NCBI GenBank assembly: GCA_052389435.1
Contig: JBQTIB010000014.1
Span: 1 to 64,000, forward strand
Length of the DNA: 64,000 nucleotides
Source of the DNA: JBQTKD01 sp052389435
Lineage (GTDB): Bacteria; Actinomycetota; Actinomycetes; Sporichthyales; Sporichthyaceae
Direction of reading: 5' to 3'
The number at the start of each line of letters is the position of its first letter. The first letter of the stretch is position 1. A program made the translations under genes and the position numbers. The notes beneath the pieces are model-generated. The model searched no databases and was not told the origin of the DNA. It was given only the letters and a program-made list of their open reading frames with translations. This document shows, in pieces, positions 33,875-41,610 of this stretch.

Positions 33875-34023
33875 TGGACTTGCCTCTCGTGGGAACGGGT
33901 TCTCGCCTCAGTGAACACCGCGGCGGGCCCGTAACTTCCCACGCCCCTCCCCGACGCGCCGCGCCACGTCGACCTGCGCGTCGCCGCTCGCGCGCAAGCT
34001 CGCGGCTTGTCGGTGGGTGCTGC

Positions 34024-34029
34024 GAAGAT
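34024..34029 (+). promoter_or_regulatory. -10-like hexamer before uvrD2
   Basis: GAAGAT ends 6 nt before GTG 34036 with no Shine-Dalgarno. It is a weaker match than other leaderless candidates in the window. Confidence 0.3.
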
Positions 34030-34035
34030 GCCCCG

Positions 34036-36141
34036 GTGCCCGCCTCCCTCGCCTCCGCCCTGAACGCCCTGGACCCCGAACAGCGGGCGGTCGCCGAAGC
34101 CCTCGATGGGCCGGTCTGCGTGCTCGCGGGTGCCGGAACGGGCAAGACCCGGGCCATCACCCACCGCGTTGCGCACGGAGTGAGTACCGGGACCTACCAG
34201 GCGCGCAACGTCCTCGCCGTCACCTTCACCGCCCGGGCCGCGGGGGAACTGCGCACCCGGCTGCGGGCGCTCGGCGCGGACGGGGTGGCCGCGCGCACGT
34301 TCCACTCGGCGGCGCTGCGCCAGCTGCAGTTCTTCTGGCCGCAGGCCATCGGCGGGGCGCTGCCCCGCCTCGAGGCGTCCAAGGCCCCCCAGGTCGCCGC
34401 GGCGGCGGCGCGGATCGCCCTGCGCCCGAGCACCGCCGACGTCCGGGACCTCGCGGCCGAGGTCGAATGGGCCAAGGTTTCCCAGATCGCGCCGGGGGAC
34501 TACGCCGGAGCGGCCACCGCAGCCGGGCGCACCCCGCCCGCCGGGCTGGACCTCGCCGGGTTCGGGCAGTTCTACACCGCGTACGAGGAGGTCAAGAACG
34601 GCCGCGGGATCATGGACATGGAAGACGTCCTGCTGCTGACCGTCGGGGTCCTCGACGCCAAGCCCGACGTCGCGGAGAAGGTGCGCCGCCAGTACCGCCA
34701 CCTCGTCGTCGACGAGTACCAGGACGTGAGCCCCCTGCAGCAGCGGCTGCTGGACCTCTGGCTCGGGGAGGGGAACTCGATCTGCGTAGTCGGGGACCCG
34801 GACCAGACCATCTACTCCTTCGCCGGTGCCACCCCGCGGTTCCTGCGCGAGTTCGCCGCCCGCCATCCCGGCACCCAGACGGTTCGGCTCGTGCGGAACT
34901 ACCGCTCCTCGCCGCAGATCGTCGGACTGGCCAACGACGTCCTGCACCGCCGCGGCGGAGCTGGCGAACTGCGCGCCCAGTCCCCGGACGGGCCGAAGCC
35001 CGCGCTGCGCGAGTACGCCGACGACTCCCTCGAGGCCGCCGGTGTCGCCGCGCGCATCGTCGGTCTGCGGGAGGCCGGCGTTCCGGCCAGCGAGATCGCC
35101 GTGCTGTTTCGCACCAACGGCCAGTCCCTGGCCTACGAGGAGGCCCTCGCCGAACGCGGGGTTCCGTTCGTGCTCCGCGGCGGGGAGAAGTTCTTCGCCC
35201 GCCCGGAGATCAAGGCGGCGCTGACCCGGCTGCGCGGCGCGGCCCGGGCCAGCGCGTGGGATGCCACCGACGGCGTCGGGGAGCCCGTCGGCCTGGTCGA
35301 GCAGGTCCGGGCGGTGCTGTCCGACGCGGGCATGGTCGCCGCCGACGCCACCCGCGCCGGTGCCGCCGCCGAGCGCGCCGAGTCGCTCGCCGCGCTGGTC
35401 CGGGTGGCGTCGGACCTCGCCGAGGCCGAGCCCGCGGCAGATCTGGCGCGGCTGGTGGCCGAGCTCGAAACGCGCGCGGCGGACTCCCACGTCCCGACGA
35501 TCGAGGGCGTCACCCTCGCTTCGCTGCACTCGGCCAAGGGCCTGGAGTGGAGCGCGGTGTTCATCGTCGGGCTCTGCGAGGGCATGGTCCCGATCAGCTA
35601 CGCCACGACGGCCGAGGCAGTCGAGGAGGAGCGCCGGCTGCTCTACGTCGGCGTCACCCGCGCCCGGCACCATCTGGAACTGTCCTGGGCGCTGGCCCGG
35701 TCCTCCGGCGGCCGGGGGTCGCGTACCCCCTCCCGCTTCCTCGACGCCCTGCGCGCGGCTCGGTCCAGCGCGGCGCCGCCCTCGCCCCGCGTCAGCGGGG
35801 CACTCCGGGACCGGGACCGCGCCAACCAGCGCTGCCGGGTATGTCGCTGCGCACTGACCGACGCGGTCTCCCGCAAGTTGGGGCGCTGCACGGACTGCCC
35901 CGCGGACCTCGACGAGGGCCTGCTCGAGCGCCTGCGCACCTGGCGGACCGAGCGTGCCCGCGCTGCCTCGCTCCCGACGTACTGCGTGTTCACCGACGCG
36001 ACGCTGCAGGCCATCGCCGAGCAGGCCCCGGCGCAGTCGCACGAGCTGGCGCGGGTTCCGGGCGTCGGCGCGGCGAAGGTGGAGCGCTACGGAGCCGACG
36101 TGCTCGCGATCTGCTCCGGTCAAGAGGTTTCAGTCGAGTAG
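34036..36141 (+). CDS. uvrD2: ATP-dependent DNA helicase UvrD2
   Basis: A 701-residue superfamily-1 helicase translocating 3'-5' on single-stranded DNA. Walker A GAGTGKTR is at 32-39, then TFTARAAGE, VVDEYQDVS, GDPDQTIYSFAGA, SLHSAKGLEW and RLLYVGVTRAR. After the motor, a tetracysteine motif (CRVC ... CTDC) links to an HRDC domain (YCVFTDATLQAIAEQ ... VPGVGAAKVERYG), exactly the UvrD2 architecture known from mycobacteria. GTG 34036 gives the family length; the upstream open frame to 33859 overlaps the divergent mycoredoxin region and is not coding. Confidence 0.95.
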   Translation: MPASLASALNALDPEQRAVAEALDGPVCVLAGAGTGKTRAITHRVAHGVSTGTYQARNVLAVTFTARAAGELRTRLRALGADGVAARTFHSAALRQLQFFWPQAIGGALPRLEASKAPQVAAAAARIALRPSTADVRDLAAEVEWAKVSQIAPGDYAGAATAAGRTPPAGLDLAGFGQFYTAYEEVKNGRGIMDMEDVLLLTVGVLDAKPDVAEKVRRQYRHLVVDEYQDVSPLQQRLLDLWLGEGNSICVVGDPDQTIYSFAGATPRFLREFAARHPGTQTVRLVRNYRSSPQIVGLANDVLHRRGGAGELRAQSPDGPKPALREYADDSLEAAGVAARIVGLREAGVPASEIAVLFRTNGQSLAYEEALAERGVPFVLRGGEKFFARPEIKAALTRLRGAARASAWDATDGVGEPVGLVEQVRAVLSDAGMVAADATRAGAAAERAESLAALVRVASDLAEAEPAADLARLVAELETRAADSHVPTIEGVTLASLHSAKGLEWSAVFIVGLCEGMVPISYATTAEAVEEERRLLYVGVTRARHHLELSWALARSSGGRGSRTPSRFLDALRAARSSAAPPSPRVSGALRDRDRANQRCRVCRCALTDAVSRKLGRCTDCPADLDEGLLERLRTWRTERARAASLPTYCVFTDATLQAIAEQAPAQSHELARVPGVGAAKVERYGADVLAICSGQEVSVE

Positions 36142-36186
36142 GGCAGGGACCGGGGATCCTGCGCTGACCTGCAGGTTTATCGGCAG

Positions 36187-36226
36187 AAATAATTGCTTGC
36201 GAGCGCCTGGTACGCCCGCGTACTCT
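36187..36226 (+). promoter_or_regulatory. whiB7 promoter with AT-rich activator element
   Basis: An A/T-rich patch AAATAATT (36187-36194) lies directly upstream of a candidate -35 TTGCGA (36197-36202), with an 18-nt spacer to TACTCT (36221-36226). WhiB7 is known to bind AT-rich DNA just upstream of the -35 of its own promoter through its AT-hook, and this layout fits autoregulation. Confidence 0.6.
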
Positions 36227-36291
36227 TCTCGAAGTCGGCAGCGCGCATCCGCGCTGCCGCCCCTGCGAGCAAGGCAAGGAGGTGGACCCCG

Positions 36292-36558
36292 GTGAAGAGA
36301 AACATCATGTGCAGCGCCCTCGTGAGCGCTCCCGTCGTCGTGGTCGCCTCCGTGCCCACGCACGGCATTCGGCTGCGCACGATCGCGCCGTTCGCGGCAG
36401 TCGCACGCCGGGAGTCTGCTCTCTGGCTGCAGTCCGACGTCTCGCTCCTGGGCATGCGTCCGACCGTCGTCAACGGCTACGCCGTCGATGGCACCCCGAA
36501 GCACGCTCCGCGCACCTTCGCCCCCTCGGGCAATCGCAGCTTGGATCCACCGGTCTAG
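36292..36558 (+). CDS. whiB7 leader ORF (88-residue uORF)
   Basis: GTG 36292 is preceded by a perfect AAGGAGG (36276-36282, 9-nt spacing), the strongest ribosome binding site in this part of the window. The frame runs 88 codons and stops at TAG 36556-36558, just before the attenuator hairpin. In other actinobacteria, whiB7 is controlled by a leader in which translation of a small upstream ORF sets the choice between termination and read-through, so ribosome-targeting antibiotics induce whiB7. The peptide itself (VKRNIMCSALVSAPVVVV...) shows no known domain. Its role is inferred to be cis-regulatory. Confidence 0.75.
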   Translation: MKRNIMCSALVSAPVVVVASVPTHGIRLRTIAPFAAVARRESALWLQSDVSLLGMRPTVVNGYAVDGTPKHAPRTFAPSGNRSLDPPV

Positions 36559-36571
36559 CTCCACAGACCGG
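36550..36571 (+). promoter_or_regulatory. hairpin across the uORF stop codon, possible antiterminator part
   Basis: CCGGTCT (36550-36556) pairs with AGACCGG (36565-36571) around AGCTCCAC. The left arm includes the T of the uORF stop codon TAG. A terminating or stalled ribosome would cover it, changing folding of the adjacent terminator. Confidence 0.5.
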
Positions 36572-36578
36572 CGCCACC

Positions 36579-36623
36579 AAGGCCGCGGAACCCGAGACCC
36601 GGGATCCGCGGCCTTTTCGTTTG
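36579..36623 (+). terminator. whiB7 attenuator (intrinsic terminator in leader)
   Basis: AAGGCCGCGG (36579-36588) pairs perfectly with CCGCGGCCTT (36606-36615), followed by TTTTCGTTTG. It lies 20 nt after the uORF stop and about 84 nt before whiB7, the position of the known whiB7 leader terminator. Confidence 0.85.
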
Positions 36624-36706
36624 TCTCTGGCAACAGAGACAGAGCGGGCCGCACGAGCAAACACCGACCGCAACCCGAACCGACCCACACAGGGGGTGAC
36701 ATCCAG

Positions 36707-36988
36707 ATGCAGACCGCATTGGTCGTCGACGCCATCGCCGAAGACGTCGCTGCGAAGCTTCCCTGTCGTGCCTTCGAGGCCGACCTGTTCTTCGCCGAGA
36801 CTCCCGAGGATGTCGAGTACGCGAAGTCGCTGTGCCGCAACTGCCCGATCGTCGACGCCTGCCTCGCGGGCGCGCTTGCGCGCTCCGAGCCCTGGGGCGT
36901 CTGGGGTGGCGAACTGTTCGTGCAGGGTGTCGTCGCGCCGCGCAAGCGGCCGCGGGGACGTCCTCGCAAGGACTCCATCGCAGCCTGA
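36707..36988 (+). CDS. whiB7: WhiB7 transcription factor, antibiotic-resistance regulator
   Basis: A 93-residue Wbl protein that binds a [4Fe-4S] cluster and the sigma factor sigma-A and activates intrinsic antibiotic-resistance genes. Cluster cysteines are C20, C43, C46 and C52. The EPWGVWGGE turn (residues 61-69) contacts the sigma factor. The C-terminal RPRGRPRK AT-hook (about 81-88) distinguishes WhiB7 from other Wbl proteins. ATG 36707 has AGGGGGTG upstream. The gene follows uvrD2, as in mycobacteria, and has a long regulated leader. Confidence 0.97.
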   Translation: MQTALVVDAIAEDVAAKLPCRAFEADLFFAETPEDVEYAKSLCRNCPIVDACLAGALARSEPWGVWGGELFVQGVVAPRKRPRGRPRKDSIAA

Positions 36989-37158
36989 CGAGAGCAACGG
37001 GGGGCCGGGACACGGAGCCCCCGAGCGTTGGCGAGGGACTCCTCTCCTGCGCCCGGCCCCCCGAAGCGGCGAGTGACGACGCGTCAGATCGCAGCGTGGC
37101 CTACAACGCCACCCGAATCGCGGGCCCACGAGGCCCCACGTCGAGAAACGAGCCCGAG

Positions 37159-37335
37159 ATGAATCTGTTCGCCGAAGATCTGGCCCGCGAAGGCATGCGC
37201 AGCCGCCTCCGCGAAGCCGGCGAAGCCCGCCTGGTCGCCGCCGCAAGGCGCGCCAGGCAGGCCGAGCGGATGGCGCAGCGCGCCGAACGCGCCCAGCACC
37301 GCGCCGCCAAGGCCTGGGCCCGCGTGGCCCAGTAG
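37159..37335 (+). CDS. small Ala/Arg-rich helical protein
   Basis: A 58-residue protein beginning MNLFAEDLAREGMRSRLREAGEARL. It is almost entirely Ala, Arg, Glu and Gln and is predicted as one long amphipathic helix or coiled coil. Short proteins starting MNLFAEALAR are frequent in actinobacteria but have no known function as far as I can tell. GAG-rich DNA upstream gives only a modest ribosome site. A strong terminator follows, supporting a real transcript. It might be a DNA- or membrane-associated peptide. Confidence 0.6.
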   Translation: MNLFAEDLAREGMRSRLREAGEARLVAAARRARQAERMAQRAERAQHRAAKAWARVAQ

Positions 37336-37345
37336 GCAGGCACGA

Positions 37346-37390
37346 CGTCAGGGGTCCCTCCACCGACCGGCGGTGGACGGACCCCTGACG
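37346..37390. terminator. long perfect hairpin terminator
   Basis: CGTCAGGGGTCC (37346-37357) pairs with GGACCCCTGACG (37379-37390). The loop contains a second stem CCACCG/CGGTGG. It can act in both directions between the small helical gene and the convergent ABC1 kinase. Confidence 0.75.
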
Positions 37391-37561
37391 GCGCTCGAGC
37401 TAGGGAGTGTCCCGCGAATATCGGCGGATGCGGGCGGTGATCACGGCGGCGATCCGGCAAGGCGGAGGAGCCCGCTACGGAAGGAGTGGGCTACGTCGCC
37501 GCAACGCCGCCGGGCGTCGTCGTGGCGCCGATCCGCGCCGCCAGGATTCAAGGGACACGAC

Positions 37562-39085
37562 TTAGTCCCCGTCGGGAGCGGACTTGCGGGTGGTCGCCTT
37601 CCGCGGTGCCGCCTTGGCCCCGGGGGCCGGGGCGGCGGCCTTGCGCGGGGCGGCCTTGCGCGCGGGCTTCGCGGGCGCGGGCACCTCGGCGACGATCACG
37701 TCCGGTTCGTCGTGCGCAGGCTCGGCGATCGGCTTGGGCTCGGGACCGGGCGCGGGAATGTCCTCGTCTCCCGGAAGCCACGCGGAGAGTTCGTCGCGCC
37801 AGGGCCCGCCCGCCTCGAGTTGGCAGAGCACGCCGATCGACCCGAGCCACACGCGGTGGATCAGCAGGTAGGCCGGGGGCAGGTTGAGCTGCAGGCCCGT
37901 GTAGTAGTGCGCCGAGCGCGGGTCCCCGATCCGGGCCGCCTGCGCGCGCAGCCAGGCCCGGGAGAAGGAGAAGTCCGGCTCGGTCACCGGCTCGAGGAAC
38001 GGCAGCAGGTAGGTCAGCAGCTTGTCCGGATCGATCGCGATGGACTTCTTGATGAAGCCCTCCGACCGCAGGCCGTCGACGACGCCCTGGCCGTTGCCGT
38101 GCAGCGCGGCCGAGAGAAACCGGCGGATCTCCCGGGGCAGGCCGTCGGGGAGGCGGTTGACGGCGCCGAAGTCGAGGACGCCGAGCCGCCCGTCGGGCAG
38201 CATCCGGAAGTTGCCCGGGTGCGGGTCGGCGTGCAGCAGGCCCGCCCGCGCCGGCCCGGAGATCAGAAACCGGTGGTAGAGCAGGCCCGCGCGGTCTCGG
38301 GCCTCCTTGTCGCCGCTGGAGATGATTGCCGAGAGCGGAGTGCCGTCGATCCATTCGGTCACGATGACGTTGCCGCCCTGGTGGATCACCTTGGGCACGC
38401 AGATGTCCGGGTCCCCGTCGAACGCCTCGGCGAACCTGCGCTGCGAGGACGCCTCGAGGGCGTAGTCGAGCTCCTCTGCGACGCGTTCCTTGAGTTCGGC
38501 GATCAACGGCTTGACGTCGAGGCCGGGGACGAGGGAGCCGAAGAGTCGAGCCAGGCGCGAGAGTTGGTTCAGATCTCCGAGCAGTGCCGGTCCGGCACCG
38601 GGGTACTGGATCTTGACCGCGACGTCGCGGCCGTCGGACCAGACGGCTCGGTGGACCTGACCGACGCTGGCGGCGGCGACCGCCTTGGTGTCGAACTCGG
38701 TGAACTGCTCGCGCCACTTCGGTCCCATGCCCGAGGCCATGACCTCGCGGACCACCCGCGCCGGCAGCGGGGGAGCGGCCTCCTGGAGCTTGGTCAGCGT
38801 GGCCCGGTAGGGCGCGACCAGGGGTTCGGGGAGGGCGGCTTCGAAAACGGACAGGGCCTGGCCGAACTTCATGGCCCCGCCCTTGAGCTCGCCGAGGACC
38901 TTGAAGACCTGGTCGGCGGTGCGAGCCTGCAGTTCCGCGGTGACGATCTCGGCCGGGCGTCCGCCGATCCGCTTGCCCAGGCCCAGCGTGGCCCGCCCGG
39001 CCATGCCCAGGGGCAGTGCGGCGAGCTTCGCCCCTCGGGTGACGGCCCGAAGCGGGATGTCCGCAGGTCCGTAGTCGGGGCTCAC
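37562..39085 (-). CDS. ABC1/AarF-family atypical kinase (Rv3197-like)
   Basis: About 507 residues of the UbiB/ADCK kinase-like family. Family motifs: KFGQ (the KxGQ lid motif), AAASVGQVH (Ala-rich nucleotide loop), VAVKIQYP (catalytic Lys), LLHADPHPGN and GVLDFGAV. Members bind ATP and act in isoprenoid-lipid metabolism; in mycobacteria the orthologue is next to whiB7 and linked to macrolide resistance. The last ~75 residues are a Lys/Ala/Pro-rich tail. GTG 39085 is preferred; GTG 39103 in frame adds six residues. Confidence 0.88.
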   Translation of the reverse strand: MSPDYGPADIPLRAVTRGAKLAALPLGMAGRATLGLGKRIGGRPAEIVTAELQARTADQVFKVLGELKGGAMKFGQALSVFEAALPEPLVAPYRATLTKLQEAAPPLPARVVREVMASGMGPKWREQFTEFDTKAVAAASVGQVHRAVWSDGRDVAVKIQYPGAGPALLGDLNQLSRLARLFGSLVPGLDVKPLIAELKERVAEELDYALEASSQRRFAEAFDGDPDICVPKVIHQGGNVIVTEWIDGTPLSAIISSGDKEARDRAGLLYHRFLISGPARAGLLHADPHPGNFRMLPDGRLGVLDFGAVNRLPDGLPREIRRFLSAALHGNGQGVVDGLRSEGFIKKSIAIDPDKLLTYLLPFLEPVTEPDFSFSRAWLRAQAARIGDPRSAHYYTGLQLNLPPAYLLIHRVWLGSIGVLCQLEAGGPWRDELSAWLPGDEDIPAPGPEPKPIAEPAHDEPDVIVAEVPAPAKPARKAAPRKAAAPAPGAKAAPRKATTRKSAPDGD

Positions 39086-39130
39086 TCGCCCATTGTTGCC
39101 CACGAACGCCGCGAAGGTGTCGGCGCAGGG

Positions 39131-40192
39131 TCATCGGGCCCAGGTGCACCCGCATGCGGGGTGCGGTTGCCACGACCGTCGGCGAAGGATTCCGTCCGGC
39201 AGCCGAAGGTGCAGCGTGCCGTCCAGAGTCGTCGCCGAGCCGGTGTCCAGGAAGGTCAGGACCTGCAGCGCGGCGTGGCTGGCCACGGCCGTGGCGAGAA
39301 CGACGTCGCAGGCGGCGACGGCCTCCGGCTCGCTCGGGACGGTCAACTGGGCCGTCAGCGAAGCCCACTGGGGGTCCCGTTCGCCGCGGGCGAGATCCAG
39401 GCAGCGCAGGCAGGCGCTCGTGCCCGGCACCACCAGCGGACCGACCGTTCCGCTCGTCTCCTGGACCTGCGCGACCAGGTGGGGAACCCGCTCGGTCCAC
39501 AGATCGTCGGCTCGCGCGGGCACCCCGGCGTCGGAGGTCAGCACGACCACGTCCGCGGTGGGCCCTTTGCGGCGTGGCGCAGGCAGCCCAGCGCGGCGCC
39601 GGGCGCGCCGAGCGGCCGACAGCGTCGGCGCGGGAAGCGGAGCCGGAGCGGCGGCCCGGCCGCGCTGCATGCCGAGGTGCTCCGCGCGCAGCCCCGCGGG
39701 CGCCAGATCGAGTGGGCGAGTCGGACCGTCGTCGACCGTCCGCACCTCGCCGACGCCTGCAGCGGCCAGCAGGGAGGCGAGAGTGGCACCGACGCGCCCG
39801 GCGCCGCGAATCTCCACCTGGGCGGCGAAGCGGTGGGAAAGCTCCCGACGGCCGCCGTGCGGGCCGGGATCCAACAGACCGAGCGAGGCGAGGTCCGGGG
39901 CCAGGCGATCGCGCAGCGGGTGGGGCAGAGCCCGCCAACCGGGGCAGTTCGCCTTCCCGTCCTCGAGGAGGCCGAGGGCGGCGAGACGGTCGAGGAGTTC
40001 GGGATGCCGAAGCTGCGCCGGCCGATCGCCTAGGTCCGCGAGGAGATCGGCGGCGGGTCCGTCGAGGTCGGCGAGCACGACGGCTCGCTCGGGGTCTGCG
40101 CCGAACTGCACGGCGCCCGGACCGCGGTGCAGGCGCCGCAGACCGGTCTTGAGCATCGGGCGGCGCATCGGCCGCCGGGCGTCGGACTGCAC
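39131..40192 (-). CDS. ThiF-like / leader-peptide-binding-like protein (Rv3196-like)
   Basis: A 353-residue protein with a central Rossmann-like segment (FAAQVEIRGAGRVGATLASLLAAAGVGEVRTVDDG, about residues 120-155) that resembles ThiF/E1 adenylyltransferases. The C-terminus has zinc-type cysteines (SACLRCLDL and PACGC). The N-terminal ~110 residues look like a winged-helix or leader-peptide-binding domain (HPELLDRLAALGLLEDG). The Arg and acidic residues for ATP activation are not clearly conserved, so it may be a non-catalytic docking protein. In actinobacteria it sits between the ABC1 kinase and the DUF2342 protease. No RiPP precursor or YcaO gene is nearby. Confidence 0.65.
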   Translation of the reverse strand: MQSDARRPMRRPMLKTGLRRLHRGPGAVQFGADPERAVVLADLDGPAADLLADLGDRPAQLRHPELLDRLAALGLLEDGKANCPGWRALPHPLRDRLAPDLASLGLLDPGPHGGRRELSHRFAAQVEIRGAGRVGATLASLLAAAGVGEVRTVDDGPTRPLDLAPAGLRAEHLGMQRGRAAAPAPLPAPTLSAARRARRRAGLPAPRRKGPTADVVVLTSDAGVPARADDLWTERVPHLVAQVQETSGTVGPLVVPGTSACLRCLDLARGERDPQWASLTAQLTVPSEPEAVAACDVVLATAVASHAALQVLTFLDTGSATTLDGTLHLRLPDGILRRRSWQPHPACGCTWAR

Positions 40193-40415
40193 GCTTCGCC
40201 TCCCCCGTGGGCGCGGATGCGCACCTCGGGGGAGCCTGCCCGTCCCCGGTGGGGGACGGGCGCGAAACCGATCGAACCGATTGTCGGCTCGGCCGAAAAT
40301 TCGAGCCTGTCAGCCGCAACGGCTCCACACACCGGACATTTCCGGCGCGAGAACAGCCACTGCGGATGACGTGCGCAATGGCTCTTGACCACCGCGCACA
40401 GGCGTGCTTCGGGTC

Positions 40416-40574
40416 TTACGCCTTGCCGAGGATGCGGTTGAGCTTGGTGCCGCACGTCGGGCAGATGCCCTGCGCCATGCGGCGGCCGGAGTCGCTCACC
40501 TTGATCTCTCCGGTGAAGTCGCGCTTCTCCTTGCACTTCACGCAGTACGCCTCGCCGGTGTAGCTCTCCGCCAT
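40416..40574 (-). CDS. small zinc-ribbon protein (DUF5679-like)
   Basis: A 52-residue protein with two CxxC knuckles (C11/C14 and C38/C41) around a beta-rich core (TGEIKVSDSGRRMAQG), ending in LNRILGKA. Such proteins are single-copy and widespread in actinobacteria, with no known function; RNA or DNA binding is plausible. ATG 40574 has GGGAGAG upstream with 5-nt spacing. Confidence 0.85.
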   Translation of the reverse strand: MAESYTGEAYCVKCKEKRDFTGEIKVSDSGRRMAQGICPTCGTKLNRILGKA

Positions 40575-40722
40575 CAGTCTCTCCCTGCCGCTCGTTCGGG
40601 AACACCTGTCCCGCGGGGGTCACCCTAGGGGAGATCCGGACCTCGCTCGGCGCGCGGCGGTGCGCGGCGCGCCGCGTCGCCTTCGAGCAGGTGCGCGGCG
40701 TGTCGCCGAGCTAGGGCCTGGA

Positions 40723-40728
40723 TAGCCT
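40723..40728 (+). promoter_or_regulatory. -10 hexamer for leaderless crotonase transcript
   Basis: TAGCCT ends 6 nt before ATG 40735, with no ribosome binding site. Confidence 0.45.
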
Positions 40729-40734
40729 GCGGGA

Positions 40735-41538
40735 ATGACCTTCGACCCGCCCCTCGAGCACCTTTCCTGCACGCGCGACGACGCGGGCGTGGTCACGTTG
40801 CGCCTGGACTATCCGGCGCGCCGCAACGCCATGTCGGCGCCGATGACCGAGTCGTGGGTGCGGGCGATCGACGCGCTGCGCACGGACCGCGACGTGCGGT
40901 GCGTCGTCGTCACCGGTGCCGGTGACGCATTCTGCTCCGGCGGGGACCACGCGTGGCTGGCCGAAACGGCGGGCGCGACGGTCGACGACTCCCGCAACCG
41001 GATGCTGCCGTTCTACCGGGCGTGGCTCTCGATTCGAGACCTCGAGGTGCCGACGATCGCCGCGATCAACGGCCCGGCGGTCGGCGCGGGCATGTGCCTC
41101 GCGCTGGCCACCGACCTGCGCTACGCCGCGCACGACGCGACGATGTCGGTGCCGTTCACCCGTCTCGGCCTGCATCCCGGAATGACCGGAACCTGGCTGT
41201 TGCCGCAGGTGGCGGGCCTGTCGGTGGCCCGGGAGATGTTCCTCACGGGACGGGTGATCTCCGGCGAGGAGGCCGCGTCGATGGGTGTGGTCAACCGGTC
41301 CTTCCCCGCCGAGGACCTCGCCGCCGAAGTCGCGGCGATCGCCTCGGCGGTGGCCGCCTGCGCTCCGATCCCGACCCGCCTGACCAAGGTCGCGCTCGCC
41401 GGGGGCGGGCATCGCGACCACGCCGCCGCGATCCAGTGGGAAGCGCTCGCGCAGCCGATCAGCATGGCGACCGAAGACCTCGCCGAAGGCCTGGCCGCCG
41501 CCCGGGAGCGGCGCCGGCCGCAGTTCAAGGGCCGGTAG
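40735..41538 (+). CDS. enoyl-CoA hydratase/isomerase (crotonase) family protein
   Basis: A 267-residue crotonase-fold enzyme acting on acyl-CoA. The oxyanion-hole segments are present: RRNAMSAPM, CSGGDHAWL and GPAVGAGM. The two Glu residues of true hydratases appear missing: GGGCE is GAGMC here and the QPE element is VPF. It is therefore more likely an isomerase, dehalogenase or thioesterase-like member than a classical 2-enoyl-CoA hydratase. It stands alone between the zinc ribbon and a metallopeptidase. Confidence 0.85.
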   Translation: MTFDPPLEHLSCTRDDAGVVTLRLDYPARRNAMSAPMTESWVRAIDALRTDRDVRCVVVTGAGDAFCSGGDHAWLAETAGATVDDSRNRMLPFYRAWLSIRDLEVPTIAAINGPAVGAGMCLALATDLRYAAHDATMSVPFTRLGLHPGMTGTWLLPQVAGLSVAREMFLTGRVISGEEAASMGVVNRSFPAEDLAAEVAAIASAVAACAPIPTRLTKVALAGGGHRDHAAAIQWEALAQPISMATEDLAEGLAAARERRRPQFKGR

Positions 41539-41597
41539 CCCCGCGACGCTGCGGCGCGCCTTCCAAGGAATGTCACAGCCGCGACCCACGGGCCCGG

Positions 41598-41603
41598 TAC
41601 CTT
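41598..41603 (+). promoter_or_regulatory. -10 hexamer before the metallopeptidase gene
   Basis: TACCTT ends 7 nt before GTG 41611; no Shine-Dalgarno is evident. Confidence 0.35.
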
Positions 41604-41610
41604 CCGCAGT

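Noticed and set aside
37429..37561. Small frame reading MRAVITAAIRQGGGARYG, possibly part of an HNH or helical protein
   Set aside because: Too short, with Arg-rich filler after the first 20 codons; no homology is recognisable by eye.
37559..37561. Weak extra start codons before the ABC1 kinase and the UPF0182 gene
   Set aside because: Alternative starts cannot be decided without alignment; the nearest GTG with a conserved start was used.
40193..40415. CxxC-bearing frame (RRKCPVCG) on the minus strand upstream of the ThiF-like gene
   Set aside because: Only one zinc knuckle, no start or ribosome site of quality, and the frame runs into the ThiF-like gene. Kept as an untranslated region.
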